A stretch of DNA of 64,000 nt from Acidobacteriaceae bacterium. Lineage in GTDB: Bacteria; Acidobacteriota; Terriglobia; Terriglobales; Acidobacteriaceae. The notes beneath the pieces were generated by a model. It was not told the origin of the DNA. It saw only the letters and a program-made list of their open reading frames with translations, and made no database searches. The number at the start of each line of letters is the position of its first letter. Positions within the stretch are counted from its first letter, which is position 1. The stretch lies in contig JASHOQ010000018.1 in the NCBI GenBank assembly GCA_030041045.1, forward strand, positions 25,327 to 89,326, in the 5' to 3' direction. Of the stretch, positions 24,149 to 32,737 are shown piece by piece. The position numbers were made by a program, and so were the translations under genes.

Positions 24149-25783
24149 ATGACGCGCCTCTCTCGCCGCCTCGTCCACTGCTGCGCCGCGGTCGCGCTCG
24201 CAGCTGCTTTTGCCCGTCCCTGCATCGCGCAGGCCGCGCCGCGTCTTCCCGGCGAACTGGTCTGGACCATCGGCTACGACCCCAAGACATTCGATCCCGC
24301 CAAGGTCGACGATCAGGAATCGGAGATGGTTCGCTATCTCACCGCCGGCGTGCTGCTGCGCTTCAACCGTCTCACGCAAAAGGTTGAGCCGGAGCTCGCG
24401 CAGAGCTGGAGCCTTTCTGAAGACGGCAAGATGGTCACCTTCAAGCTGCGCCCGAATCTGAAATTCTCTGACGGCTCCAGCCTCGCAGCGCAGGATGCCG
24501 CCTGGTCCATCCGCCGCGTGCTCGATCCCGCAACCGCCTCACCCGTTGCCGAGGAATTCCTCTCACCCGCGGGCGTGAGAGTGGAAACGCCCGGCGCATC
24601 CACCGTCATCGTGCATCTGCCGCAGCGCGTTATCGGCATCGGCAAAGTCTTCGACGAGATCGCCATCGAGCCCGCCAACCATCCCAGTGAAGCGCGCGTT
24701 ACCTCCGGCCCCTTCGTGCTCGCCGACTATCGCCGCTCGCAGTACGTGCGCCTCCGCCGCAACCCATCTTTCTCGTCGGCAGCCGGCGCCGGTCCTGCGC
24801 TTGCCGCCGGTGTGCGCCTCGATATTCTCGAAAACCCCGAACAGGAAACCCGCCTCTTCGAGCGCGGCGAGTACGACCTGATCCAGAACCTCGCGCCCGA
24901 CTACTTTGAGCTGCTCAAGAGCCGCGATCTTTCTTCTGTCCGCGATCTCGGACCCTCGCTGAACACCGAGCAGATGTGGTTCAACCAGTTTCCCTTGGCG
25001 CCCATTCCCGCGTGGGAAAAGGCGTGGTTCTCCAACCGCGCCTTTCGTGTCGCGGTCTCCCAGGCCATTCATCGTGACGATCTCGCCCGCATCGCCTATC
25101 TTGGCCACGCCACGCCCGCCTACGGCTTCATCTCGCCGGCCGACGCGGCGTGGCACGACGCCAGCCTCACCGCTCCGCGCACGGATGTGGCCGCGGCCAA
25201 AGCCGGTTTGGCGCGCGCCGGCTTCCACTGGCACGGTTCGCACCTCGAAGACGCGTCCGGTCACCCGGTGAGGTTTTCGATCCTGACGAATGAGGGCAAC
25301 GCCGCGCGGCAGAAGATGGCCACGCTCATCCAGCAGGATCTGGCCGCGCTCGGCATCGACGTCACCGTGGTGGCTCTTGATTTTCCCGCGCTCATCGAGC
25401 GCCTGATGCACACGCAGGATTACGAAGCCTGCCTGCTGGGCCTGGAAAACGTCGATCCCGATCCCAACGCGATGATGAATCTCTGGCTCAGCTCCTCGCC
25501 CAATCACCAGTGGGATCCGTCGGAAAAAACGCCGGCCACGCTGTGGGAAGCCGAGATCGATCGCGAGATGAATTTGCAGGCGAGCACACGCGTTGATTCC
25601 GAGCGCAAGCGCGCCGTCGATCGCGTCCAGGAAATCGTCGCTGACGAGCAGCCGTTCATCTATCTCGTCTACCCCAACGTCCTGGTTGCGATTTCCCCGC
25701 GGCTGCAGGGCGTCCGCCCGGCCGTGCTCGCGCCCAGCCTGGTCTGGAACGTCCAGGACCTTCGCCTTGCGGAGGCGCGATGA
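24149..25783 (+). CDS. Extracellular solute-binding protein, family 5 (peptide/oligopeptide type)
   Basis: Periplasmic binding protein (544 aa) of the DppA/OppA family, with an N-terminal signal peptide (LVHCCAAVALAAAFARPCIAQA). Family segments are GYDPKTFDPAKVDD, AQSWSLSEDGKMVTFKLRPNLKFSDG near residues 87-112 and a SGPFVLADYRRSQYVRLRRNP stretch. Ligand could be peptides, nickel or another solute. It sits between the permeases and the ATPase and overlaps the ATPase start by 4 bp. Confidence 0.88.
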   Translation: MTRLSRRLVHCCAAVALAAAFARPCIAQAAPRLPGELVWTIGYDPKTFDPAKVDDQESEMVRYLTAGVLLRFNRLTQKVEPELAQSWSLSEDGKMVTFKLRPNLKFSDGSSLAAQDAAWSIRRVLDPATASPVAEEFLSPAGVRVETPGASTVIVHLPQRVIGIGKVFDEIAIEPANHPSEARVTSGPFVLADYRRSQYVRLRRNPSFSSAAGAGPALAAGVRLDILENPEQETRLFERGEYDLIQNLAPDYFELLKSRDLSSVRDLGPSLNTEQMWFNQFPLAPIPAWEKAWFSNRAFRVAVSQAIHRDDLARIAYLGHATPAYGFISPADAAWHDASLTAPRTDVAAAKAGLARAGFHWHGSHLEDASGHPVRFSILTNEGNAARQKMATLIQQDLAALGIDVTVVALDFPALIERLMHTQDYEACLLGLENVDPDPNAMMNLWLSSSPNHQWDPSEKTPATLWEAEIDREMNLQASTRVDSERKRAVDRVQEIVADEQPFIYLVYPNVLVAISPRLQGVRPAVLAPSLVWNVQDLRLAEAR

Positions 25784-26622
25784 ACGCCGGCCCGCTTCTT
25801 CGCGTCGATCTCGAGGCCGGCTATGCCGGCAAGCCGGTGCTGCGGTCGATTCGTTTTGAACTTCAGCGCGGCGAGGTCCTCGGCCTGGTGGGTGCGAGCG
25901 GCGCCGGCAAGAGCACCCTGGCTTCCTCTCTGCTCGGCCTCTTGCCCTGGCGCGGCGGCAGTGTTCGCGGCGAAGTCGTGCTCGAAGGCGAAAACCTGCT
26001 CGCTCTTGCGCCGCGCAAACTGCGCACCATCCTGGGCCGCAGCGTGGCCCTCATTCCCCAGAGCCCCATGACCGCGCTCAACGCCGCCATCAGCCTCGAA
26101 AGCCACTTCCGTGAAGCCTGGAAAGCCCACCGGCGCACGGATCGCGGCGCTCTGAACGCCCGCGTGCTGGAGCTCCTGGCCGAAGTGCAGTTGCCGCCCG
26201 ATCGCGACTTTCTCCGCCGGCGTCCATCCCAGATCAGCGTCGGCCAGGCGCAACGCGTGCTCATCGCTCTGGCTCTGCTGCACCGCCCTCCGCTTCTCAT
26301 CGCCGACGAGCCGACCAGCGCACTCGATCCCGTCACGCAAGCGCAGATCGTCCAATTGCTGCGCACGCTGAGTCGCCGCCACCATGTCACGCTGCTATAC
26401 ATCTCCCACGATCTCGTCTCCGTGCTGCAGCTCGCCGACCGCGTCGCTGTTATCGACCGGGGAGCTCTCGTGGAGAGCCTGCCGGTTACGGAGCTGGCTC
26501 GCGCACAGCATCCCTCCACGCTCGCGCTTCTGCACGCGCTCCCGGTCCCGGTTGAGGTCCTTTTGAGCTTCCGCGAGCCCTCGTTGAGCGAGGAAAAATC
26601 CATTACTTTTAGCCAATCTTGA
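25780..26622 (+). CDS. ABC transporter ATPase, DppD/OppD-like
   Basis: ATP-binding subunit of 280 aa: Walker A GASGAGKST near residues 39-47, a Q-loop (IPQSPMTALNAA), signature ISVGQAQRV (SGGQ variant) near 154, Walker B LLIADEPTSALDP near 172 and an H-loop ISHDL. Peptide transporters of this class usually have two ATPases (D and F); only one is encoded here, so it may act as a homodimer or pair with an ATPase made elsewhere. It is the last gene of the operon that starts with the HD-GYP/GGDEF protein. Confidence 0.88.
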   Translation: MNAGPLLRVDLEAGYAGKPVLRSIRFELQRGEVLGLVGASGAGKSTLASSLLGLLPWRGGSVRGEVVLEGENLLALAPRKLRTILGRSVALIPQSPMTALNAAISLESHFREAWKAHRRTDRGALNARVLELLAEVQLPPDRDFLRRRPSQISVGQAQRVLIALALLHRPPLLIADEPTSALDPVTQAQIVQLLRTLSRRHHVTLLYISHDLVSVLQLADRVAVIDRGALVESLPVTELARAQHPSTLALLHALPVPVEVLLSFREPSLSEEKSITFSQS

Positions 26623-27039
26623 TGGTTACCGACGTAAATGCGCAGAGCACGGCATCGGCACTGGCTAAAAGGTAATTCCACTTACTCGCCACGCGTCGAT
26701 TGTCGAGTGGTCTGCTAATTGCCCCTTACACCGGCCTCTCCGCCAACTTATTCATCTTTCTAGTAATCCTGCACTTCGCCGCTCGTCCGCAAGCTGCCCG
26801 CAGAGGCATTTGCACACTATGCAATTCCTTGCATGTTATTCGAGTAACGTTACAAAAATGAGGTACAGAGCGGTGATCCACACTACAACCTGCTGGCAAT
26901 TGATGACCAAAGTCCATAAAACTATAAATCGAGTTACAGGCGACAAGCATCCCGAACGAGGTTCGCCATCCAGGCAACGCAGTCTATTGGTCAACCTAAG
27001 AATTGCATTGAAATCATCTGCGAGATCGCGGAGGTATAT
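26623..27039. other. Intergenic region upstream of S8 protease
   Basis: About 417 bp without a credible gene. It is less GC-rich than its surroundings, holds a perfect 10-bp palindrome GTAACGTTAC at 26844-26853, and ends with GGAGG 5 bp before the protease ATG. The promoter of the protease probably lies here. I found no known riboswitch pattern. Confidence 0.6.
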
Positions 27040-28956
27040 ATGTTACGGGCACGCTATCTAATGGTCGTCGGGTTATTGCTGGCACTTACCGGCACACTAT
27101 CGGCAACGGCTCAGTCAACAAGCAGCAAGATCTCACCCGACCTCCAGGCGCTTATCGCTTCAGGTTCCCCGTCGCAAAACGTGCAGGTGATCATTCAGTA
27201 CAGTAATCCGCCTTCAAGCTCTTCCACGTCTTCAGGGTCTTCATCATCTTCAGGGTCTTCAGGAGGGCTGCTGGGCGGCCTGCTGGGGGGCGTGGTGGGA
27301 CTTGTGGGTGGACTGGTGGTTGGCCTGGTGACCATTGTCCTGGGCGTGATCAACGGAATCGTCGCCATCGTGCCTTTGGGGCAAATCAACAGCATTGCGG
27401 CAAACCCGAATGTGATTTATATCTCGCCCGACCGCACCGTGACCTCGCGCCAGGAAGTGACCATTACGGCGGCTGAGTATACAACCGAGCCCATCAATGC
27501 TCCCGCCGTCTGGCAACAGGGCTATATCGGCACCAATGTCGGCGTTGCCGTGATCGATAGCGGCATCACTCCGGTGCCCGACCTCAACAGCAACTTGCTC
27601 ACGCTGCCTCTGAGCCTGCCCACACTAGCGCAGCTTCGCGCCTCGGAAAATGAGGATCCGCCCTTCAGCACCGGGCGCATCGTTTACAGCCAGAATTTCG
27701 TTTCCGGACAGGATGACGCCTACGATCATTACGGCCACGGCACGCTGGTCGCCGGGCTCATCGCCGGCAACGGCGCTGATTCCACCGGCCCCGAGTATTT
27801 CCGCACCTTCCGCGGCGCCGCGCCCAACGCCAACATTGTCAACCTGCGCGCTCTCGATGAGAACGGCGCCGGAACCGACTCTTCCGTCATCGCCGCCATC
27901 CAGCAGGCCATCTCTCTCAAGGACACCTTCAACATCCGCGTCATCAATCTTTCGCTCGGCCGGCCCATCTACGAGACCTACACCCTCGATCCGCTTTGCC
28001 AGGCCGTGGAGCAGGCGTGGAAAGCCGGCATCGTGGTCGTGGTGGCCGCCGGCAACGACGGCCGCGACCTGAATGAAAACCCTGAGGGCTACGGCACCAT
28101 CAATTCGCCCGGCAACGATCCCTACGTTGTCACCGTGGGCGCCATGCGCACCATGGAGACCGCACCCATCAACGACGACCTCATTGCCAGCTACAGCTCC
28201 AAGGGGCCGTCGTTCATCGATCACTTTGTGAAGCCCGATATCGTCGCGCCCGGCAACATCGTCACCAGCCTTGAATTCGACGACGATCCGCTCGCCGACG
28301 AGAACCCTTCCTTCTACACCTGGTATTCCTTCTATCAAACCAACGGCAGCGAAACGCCCTCTTCGGAATACTTCCCCATGAGCGGCACCAGCATGTCCAG
28401 CGCCGTGGCCAGCGGAGCCGTAGCCGATCTGCTGCAGGCTGCGCCCAGCCTCACTCCCGATAAGGCGAAGGCTTTGCTCATGGTCAGCGGCGACCGCACC
28501 TACTTCCCGCTCACCAGCAGCGTGGTCGCGGACGGCGTGACCTACAACGCCAATTACGACGTCTTCACCGTCGGCGCCGGCTACCTCGACATTGCCGCCA
28601 CCATCAACGCCGCGCAGACCATCGGCTCAACCGTTCCCTCCGGAACCGCCATGTCGCCCATCGCCGTCTACAACGCGGACAACGGCGAAACCACCGCGGT
28701 CACAGAATCCGGTTCGCTCTGGACCGCTGCCGGTCCCTGGTCGGCATCGGCCGTCTATGGCGGCCGCGCCTTCATCAGCGGCACCAACTCCGCCGCGCTG
28801 TGGGGCACAACCGGCCTCTACGGCGAAGCGGATCCCGACGGCTTTACCGTCCTCTGGGGCAAGACCGTCCTCTGGGGCAAGAGCACGCCGGAAGCCGAGA
28901 CCGTCCTTTGGGGTAAATCCGGCGACGGCACTGCCTCGGTTCCCCTCGAATACTGA
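27040..28956 (+). CDS. Secreted subtilisin-like serine protease (S8) with C-terminal WG repeats
   Basis: Exported protease, 638 aa. A signal peptide (about 1-25) is followed by an I9-like propeptide interrupted at about 55-112 by a Ser-rich stretch and a long Gly/Val/Leu hydrophobic segment. The catalytic triad is complete: Asp in VAVIDSGI (near 172), His in HYGHGTLVAG (near 232) and Ser in MSGTSMSSAVASG (near 450). The C-terminus carries repeats of TVLWGK after ALWGTTGLYG. GGAGG precedes ATG 27040 by 5 bp. It may degrade extracellular protein or process surface proteins; the substrate is unknown. It stands alone, converging on the exopolysaccharide operon. Confidence 0.9.
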   Translation: MLRARYLMVVGLLLALTGTLSATAQSTSSKISPDLQALIASGSPSQNVQVIIQYSNPPSSSSTSSGSSSSSGSSGGLLGGLLGGVVGLVGGLVVGLVTIVLGVINGIVAIVPLGQINSIAANPNVIYISPDRTVTSRQEVTITAAEYTTEPINAPAVWQQGYIGTNVGVAVIDSGITPVPDLNSNLLTLPLSLPTLAQLRASENEDPPFSTGRIVYSQNFVSGQDDAYDHYGHGTLVAGLIAGNGADSTGPEYFRTFRGAAPNANIVNLRALDENGAGTDSSVIAAIQQAISLKDTFNIRVINLSLGRPIYETYTLDPLCQAVEQAWKAGIVVVVAAGNDGRDLNENPEGYGTINSPGNDPYVVTVGAMRTMETAPINDDLIASYSSKGPSFIDHFVKPDIVAPGNIVTSLEFDDDPLADENPSFYTWYSFYQTNGSETPSSEYFPMSGTSMSSAVASGAVADLLQAAPSLTPDKAKALLMVSGDRTYFPLTSSVVADGVTYNANYDVFTVGAGYLDIAATINAAQTIGSTVPSGTAMSPIAVYNADNGETTAVTESGSLWTAAGPWSASAVYGGRAFISGTNSAALWGTTGLYGEADPDGFTVLWGKTVLWGKSTPEAETVLWGKSGDGTASVPLEY

Positions 28957-29056
28957 TCCACGCCTACGATACTTTCCACGCTCACGACACACGGCCGCGC
29001 TCGTTTATCCCTCCTCGAGCGCAGTCGTGAGCGCGTTTGCAGCGTTCTAAGTAATT

Positions 29057-29115
29057 GTGCAGGGCGAGTCAACGCAGTCGAGCCGTCGCGAACCCAGGAA
29101 GCGACGGCCCTGCAC
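29057..29115. terminator. Nested stem-loop between converging operons
   Basis: GTGCAGGGC (29057-29065) pairs with GCCCTGCAC (29107-29115), enclosing GCCGTCGC (29082-29089) pairing with GCGACGGC (29101-29108). The large GC-rich structure lies 100 bp after the protease stop and 48 bp after the wecG-like stop on the opposite strand. A bidirectional terminator is the simple reading, though no long U-run follows on either side. Confidence 0.6.
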
Positions 29116-29162
29116 ATGAACTGCGCATCCCCACGGCATTTCCTGAGGTGCTCTTGCCGGTC

Positions 29163-30026
29163 TCAAACCACGCGCCGCACTCTCGCCAGCTGTTGCGCAA
29201 TGTGCCACAGGAACGCGGGATTGTTGCGCAGGTAACGCCGGCCCAGCCGCCTGGGATCCTGCATCAGCCGGTGCACCCACTGCAATCCCGCGCGCTTCAC
29301 CCAGCGCGGACAATCCCTGATCAGCCCGGCGTGATAATCGAACGCGGCGCCCACTCCTGCCAGCAGCGGCGCTCCCAGCCGCTCCGCGTACCGGGCCATG
29401 AATCGCTCCTGTTTCGGCGTGCTCAGCCCCACCCACACAATGTGCGGACGGGCCCGGCGCACGCGTGCGCAGATCTCTTCTGCCTGCGCCTCCGTAAGCG
29501 CGCCAAACGGCGGCGTCCAGGTTCCCACCACCTGCAGTCCCGGGAATCTGCGCTCCAGGGCCGCGCGCAGCATCTCCGCCACGCCCGGCTTCCCGCCGCA
29601 GAGGAAGTTCCGATATCCGCGCTCCACCGAACGCACGCACATCGCCGCCATGAACTCGGGCCCGAAGACCCTATCCATCTCCCGCAACCCCTGCATGCGT
29701 CCCACCCACGTCATGGGCATGCCATCCGGAGCATTGACCACGGCGCCGTTCAAAATGCCGCGAAACTCCGGGTCCCTCTTCGCCTCCATCACCCCGTGCA
29801 CGCCGGTCAAGCAGATGTATCCCGCCTCGCCCGCCGCGATCCATCGCTCGGCCAGATCGACCGCCCGCGCTAAATCGATCGCCGACACCTGCACGCCCAG
29901 CACATCGGCATGCGCGTGCTGCAGCGGGCCATCGCTCCTTCCCGCACCGGCGCCGCCCGGGCCAGCCGCCGTCCCGCCGCTTCCTGCGTCGCCGTTTTCA
30001 TCGCACACATCCATCGCCCGGCTCAT
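29163..30026 (-). CDS. WecG/TagA/CpsF-family glycosyltransferase
   Basis: Glycosyltransferase (287 aa) of the family that adds N-acetylmannosamine(uronate)-type sugars to lipid-linked intermediates. Family segments: VLGVQVSAIDLARAVDLAERWI, VVNAPDGMPMTWVGR (near 99-113), FLCGGKPGVAEML, IVWVGLSTPKQERFMA and LLAGVGAAFDYHAGLI. The first 40 residues are low-complexity. Its ATG directly follows the stop of the sugar transferase gene. It is the last gene of the exopolysaccharide operon and probably acts on the undecaprenyl-linked sugar made by the preceding enzyme. Confidence 0.9.
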   Translation of the reverse strand: MSRAMDVCDENGDAGSGGTAAGPGGAGAGRSDGPLQHAHADVLGVQVSAIDLARAVDLAERWIAAGEAGYICLTGVHGVMEAKRDPEFRGILNGAVVNAPDGMPMTWVGRMQGLREMDRVFGPEFMAAMCVRSVERGYRNFLCGGKPGVAEMLRAALERRFPGLQVVGTWTPPFGALTEAQAEEICARVRRARPHIVWVGLSTPKQERFMARYAERLGAPLLAGVGAAFDYHAGLIRDCPRWVKRAGLQWVHRLMQDPRRLGRRYLRNNPAFLWHIAQQLARVRRVV

Positions 30027-31550
30027 TCACACTCCACGCATGGCAAAAAACAGCGTATGGATCAGAATCGCGGCATCCAGAAACAAGTTGCGGTTCTGAA
30101 TGTAATAGAGGTCGTAGTGGACGTTCTCGTGAATCCGGAACTCCCGGTCCGCACTCAGTTGCCACAATCCGGTGATGCCGGGCGGAACCTGCAGCCGCCG
30201 TTGGTGCGCGTGCGCATGCCTCTCCACCAGGAACGGCATCTCCGGCCTCGGGCCCACCAGCGACATGCTGCCCAAAAGAACATTGAACAATTGCGGCAGC
30301 TCGTCCAGGCTCGTCCGCCTCAGGAACCTTCCCGCCCGCGTGATGCGCCGGTCGGCGGGGCTCACCGGAGACACGTCGTACTTGGCCGCGTGGCGGCCCA
30401 TGGTGCGAAATTTGATGATCTCGAAGACGCGCCCCCCGCAACCCACCCGCTTCTGCATAAACAGCGCCGGTCCCGGCGAATCCATCCGCACCCACAGGGC
30501 AATCGCCAGCATCAGTGGGGCCAGAACAACCAGAAGGATCGAAGCCAGCATCAGGTCCAAGGCCCTTTTTGCCAGCGCCGAGCGTCCCGGAGCCGAATCG
30601 GCTCTCGCCGTCAGCAGAAGTCCGTCGGCCTGCAGCAGCTCCGGCTGTTGCCATGCCTCGGCGCCGGAATGGGCGAGATACAAAACGCGCATGCCCATTC
30701 GCTCCGCCATCTGCGCTGCCTCCGCCGATTGCGTTGGCGACGCGTTTTCGCTCGCCATCACCAGCACGTCGCAGGCGCAGGACTCGAGAAGCCGCTGCAC
30801 CTGCCCGTGGCGTACGGGAACCGAGCCCCGCCCGCGATATCCCAGCGCAAACATCCATCCCGCCTGCGGCGAAACACCGTCCTCGATTACGGCAATCGGC
30901 CTCATTCCCAGTTGCGGCGAATCGAGCAGCGCTGAAACCACGCGCCTGGCCGCGCTGCCGGCGCCGTACACCACCACGCGCTCCACGCCGCGCCCCCGTC
31001 TGCGCAGCCGCCGCATGGCCCCCGCGAGCAAATGCTTTTCCAGGACCAGGAACAGCGGCGCCAGAAAAAGCGATGCCGCCCATGCGGCCAGAGAGAAATG
31101 CCCGTCGAGCAGGAAGCCGAGCGGCAGCAGCATCAGCAGTGCAACCGTCGAGCTCCTCAGCGCGCGCTCGGTTTCGCGAATCTGCAGCAGGCTTCCGCCG
31201 TCGGCATAGCTCCGGTCGCCGCGGTTCAGCAGCACCACCAGCACGCCGGCAAGCGCCGCAGGCGCCATCGCCGGCCGCATCGCCATGCCCAGCTGCGCAC
31301 CGCTCCACGTCGCATGAAGATCAAGGGGGCGAAGAAAAATTTCGCCCAACAGCACGCCCGCGCCGGCCGCCAGAAAGTCTCCAAGCGCGGCGAATGCGCA
31401 AAACGCTCTCCTGAATTGCTCGGACGCAGAACGCCGCCGTGCCCCGCTCTCTTCGGTAAGTTCGAAGCGAGGCTCGGCCGCGCCAGGCGCGCTCGCCGCG
31501 TACTCGGCCATCTCCGCATCGAACACCAGTGGCTGGTCGGCTGAGCTCAT
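30027..31550 (-). CDS. Exopolysaccharide undecaprenyl-phosphate sugar transferase (WbaP/WcaJ type)
   Basis: Polyprenyl glycosylphosphotransferase (507 aa) that starts repeat-unit synthesis on undecaprenyl phosphate. The N-terminal half has hydrophobic helices and a Rossmann-like domain (RVVVYGAGSAARRVV). The C-terminal catalytic domain begins KRALDLMLASILLVVLAP and holds KFRTM, RRTSLDELPQLFNVLLG and SLVGPRPEMP. The start at ATG 31550 overlaps the stop of the upstream glycosyltransferase (ATGA); the much longer open frame beyond it is shadow. Confidence 0.92.
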   Translation of the reverse strand: MSSADQPLVFDAEMAEYAASAPGAAEPRFELTEESGARRRSASEQFRRAFCAFAALGDFLAAGAGVLLGEIFLRPLDLHATWSGAQLGMAMRPAMAPAALAGVLVVLLNRGDRSYADGGSLLQIRETERALRSSTVALLMLLPLGFLLDGHFSLAAWAASLFLAPLFLVLEKHLLAGAMRRLRRRGRGVERVVVYGAGSAARRVVSALLDSPQLGMRPIAVIEDGVSPQAGWMFALGYRGRGSVPVRHGQVQRLLESCACDVLVMASENASPTQSAEAAQMAERMGMRVLYLAHSGAEAWQQPELLQADGLLLTARADSAPGRSALAKRALDLMLASILLVVLAPLMLAIALWVRMDSPGPALFMQKRVGCGGRVFEIIKFRTMGRHAAKYDVSPVSPADRRITRAGRFLRRTSLDELPQLFNVLLGSMSLVGPRPEMPFLVERHAHAHQRRLQVPPGITGLWQLSADREFRIHENVHYDLYYIQNRNLFLDAAILIHTLFFAMRGV

Positions 31551-32737
31551 AACGAGGTCCGCTCCCACGTCTCGGTGCGCAGGCGCGCGGCGCGCCGCGC
31601 GCCTCTCTTCGCTGCAAACTGCGCCATCAACCCGCCGTACAGGTCGATGTACTGCTCCGCCAGGGCTGTCTGGGAAAACTGCGGATTGACCACCGGTTCG
31701 CTCTTCGGCTGGCGCAGCGCCTCGGCGATTGCGTCGGCAAAGCGCGCCTCCGCGCCGGCGCCGAGGTTCACATATCGGCATTGTTCGCCGCCCACTTCGC
31801 GCAGCGGCGGAATGTCGGAGCAGATTACGCGTCCGCCTGCCATCAGCGCTTCCACCACCGGCAATCCGAATCCCTCCGTGATCGAAGGCGCCACCACCGC
31901 ATCGCAGTGCGCGTAGCACCATTGCAGTTCCGGGTCGGAAAGCCCTTGGAGCAGTTGCACGCGCTGACTCAGGCCGCTGCGCGCAATCAGGTTCACAATT
32001 CGCGTCGTCTCCGGTCCCGTCATGCCCACCACCAGCAGCAGCGATCGCGGGTCGATTTGGCCGCCGCGCAAGAGTCGCGCAAACGAGCGCAGCAGGAAGG
32101 GAACGTTTTTGTTCCGCCGGTGCTGCGCCACGCACAACAGAAACGGTTGCCCCTGCCAGCGCGGTATCGGTGACGCGGCCGGGCCGCATTGCGCCGGCTC
32201 CACGCAGTTGTAAATGCGCGTGGCCTTGGCCCACACGGACGCGGGCATATAATCCCGCAGCCTGCGCCTGGTCGCGTCGGAGACGCAGGCAATGGCGTCG
32301 GCGTTGGTGAGGCATTGCCGCAGCGTGATGCGGTTGAACACGAATTTCGGAAATCCGAAGTTGCGCGGAATCTCGTAGGGATACATGTCGTGCAAGGTGA
32401 CCACCGTAGGGCAGGGAAACGCCCGCGCATGCACCGGCATGGGAAATGTGAAATGCACCAGGTCCACGCCCAGCGCGCCGGCTAGCTGAGGCAGCTTGCG
32501 GTAGTGCCACCAGTTCCGGCTCAGCGACGAATGCCCCATTTCGGCGATGTGCGTAAGCAGGCGCCCGTCTGCAACCAATCCCACTTCCGGAAGCAGTTCC
32601 GCCTGCCACGGCGCCACCACCACATGCAAAGCGGTAATCTCCGGCCGCCGCAGCAGGCAGTGCGCGGCATTGAACGCGTGCCGCTGCAGTCCGGAAATCC
32701 CCGAAGAGAACGATGCGGCAGAGAGAAGGATCTTCAT
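31547..32737 (-). CDS. Glycosyltransferase family 4 (GT-B)
   Basis: GT-B fold glycosyltransferase, 396 aa, beginning MKILLSAASFSSGISGLQRH. The C-terminal nucleotide-sugar site carries ITEGFGLPVVEALMAGGRVICSD, the E-x7-E motif of family 4, preceded by FLLCVAQHRRNKN. It is preceded by GAGGAGGG and its ATG overlaps the flippase stop (ATGA). Donor and acceptor sugars are unknown; it probably extends the polysaccharide repeat unit. Confidence 0.9.
   Translation of the reverse strand: MKILLSAASFSSGISGLQRHAFNAAHCLLRRPEITALHVVVAPWQAELLPEVGLVADGRLLTHIAEMGHSSLSRNWWHYRKLPQLAGALGVDLVHFTFPMPVHARAFPCPTVVTLHDMYPYEIPRNFGFPKFVFNRITLRQCLTNADAIACVSDATRRRLRDYMPASVWAKATRIYNCVEPAQCGPAASPIPRWQGQPFLLCVAQHRRNKNVPFLLRSFARLLRGGQIDPRSLLLVVGMTGPETTRIVNLIARSGLSQRVQLLQGLSDPELQWCYAHCDAVVAPSITEGFGLPVVEALMAGGRVICSDIPPLREVGGEQCRYVNLGAGAEARFADAIAEALRQPKSEPVVNPQFSQTALAEQYIDLYGGLMAQFAAKRGARRAARLRTETWERTSL

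Noticed and set aside
26623..27039. Cyclic-di-GMP riboswitch upstream of the S8 protease
   Set aside because: The neighbouring c-di-GMP gene suggested it, but the conserved GEMM core could not be found.
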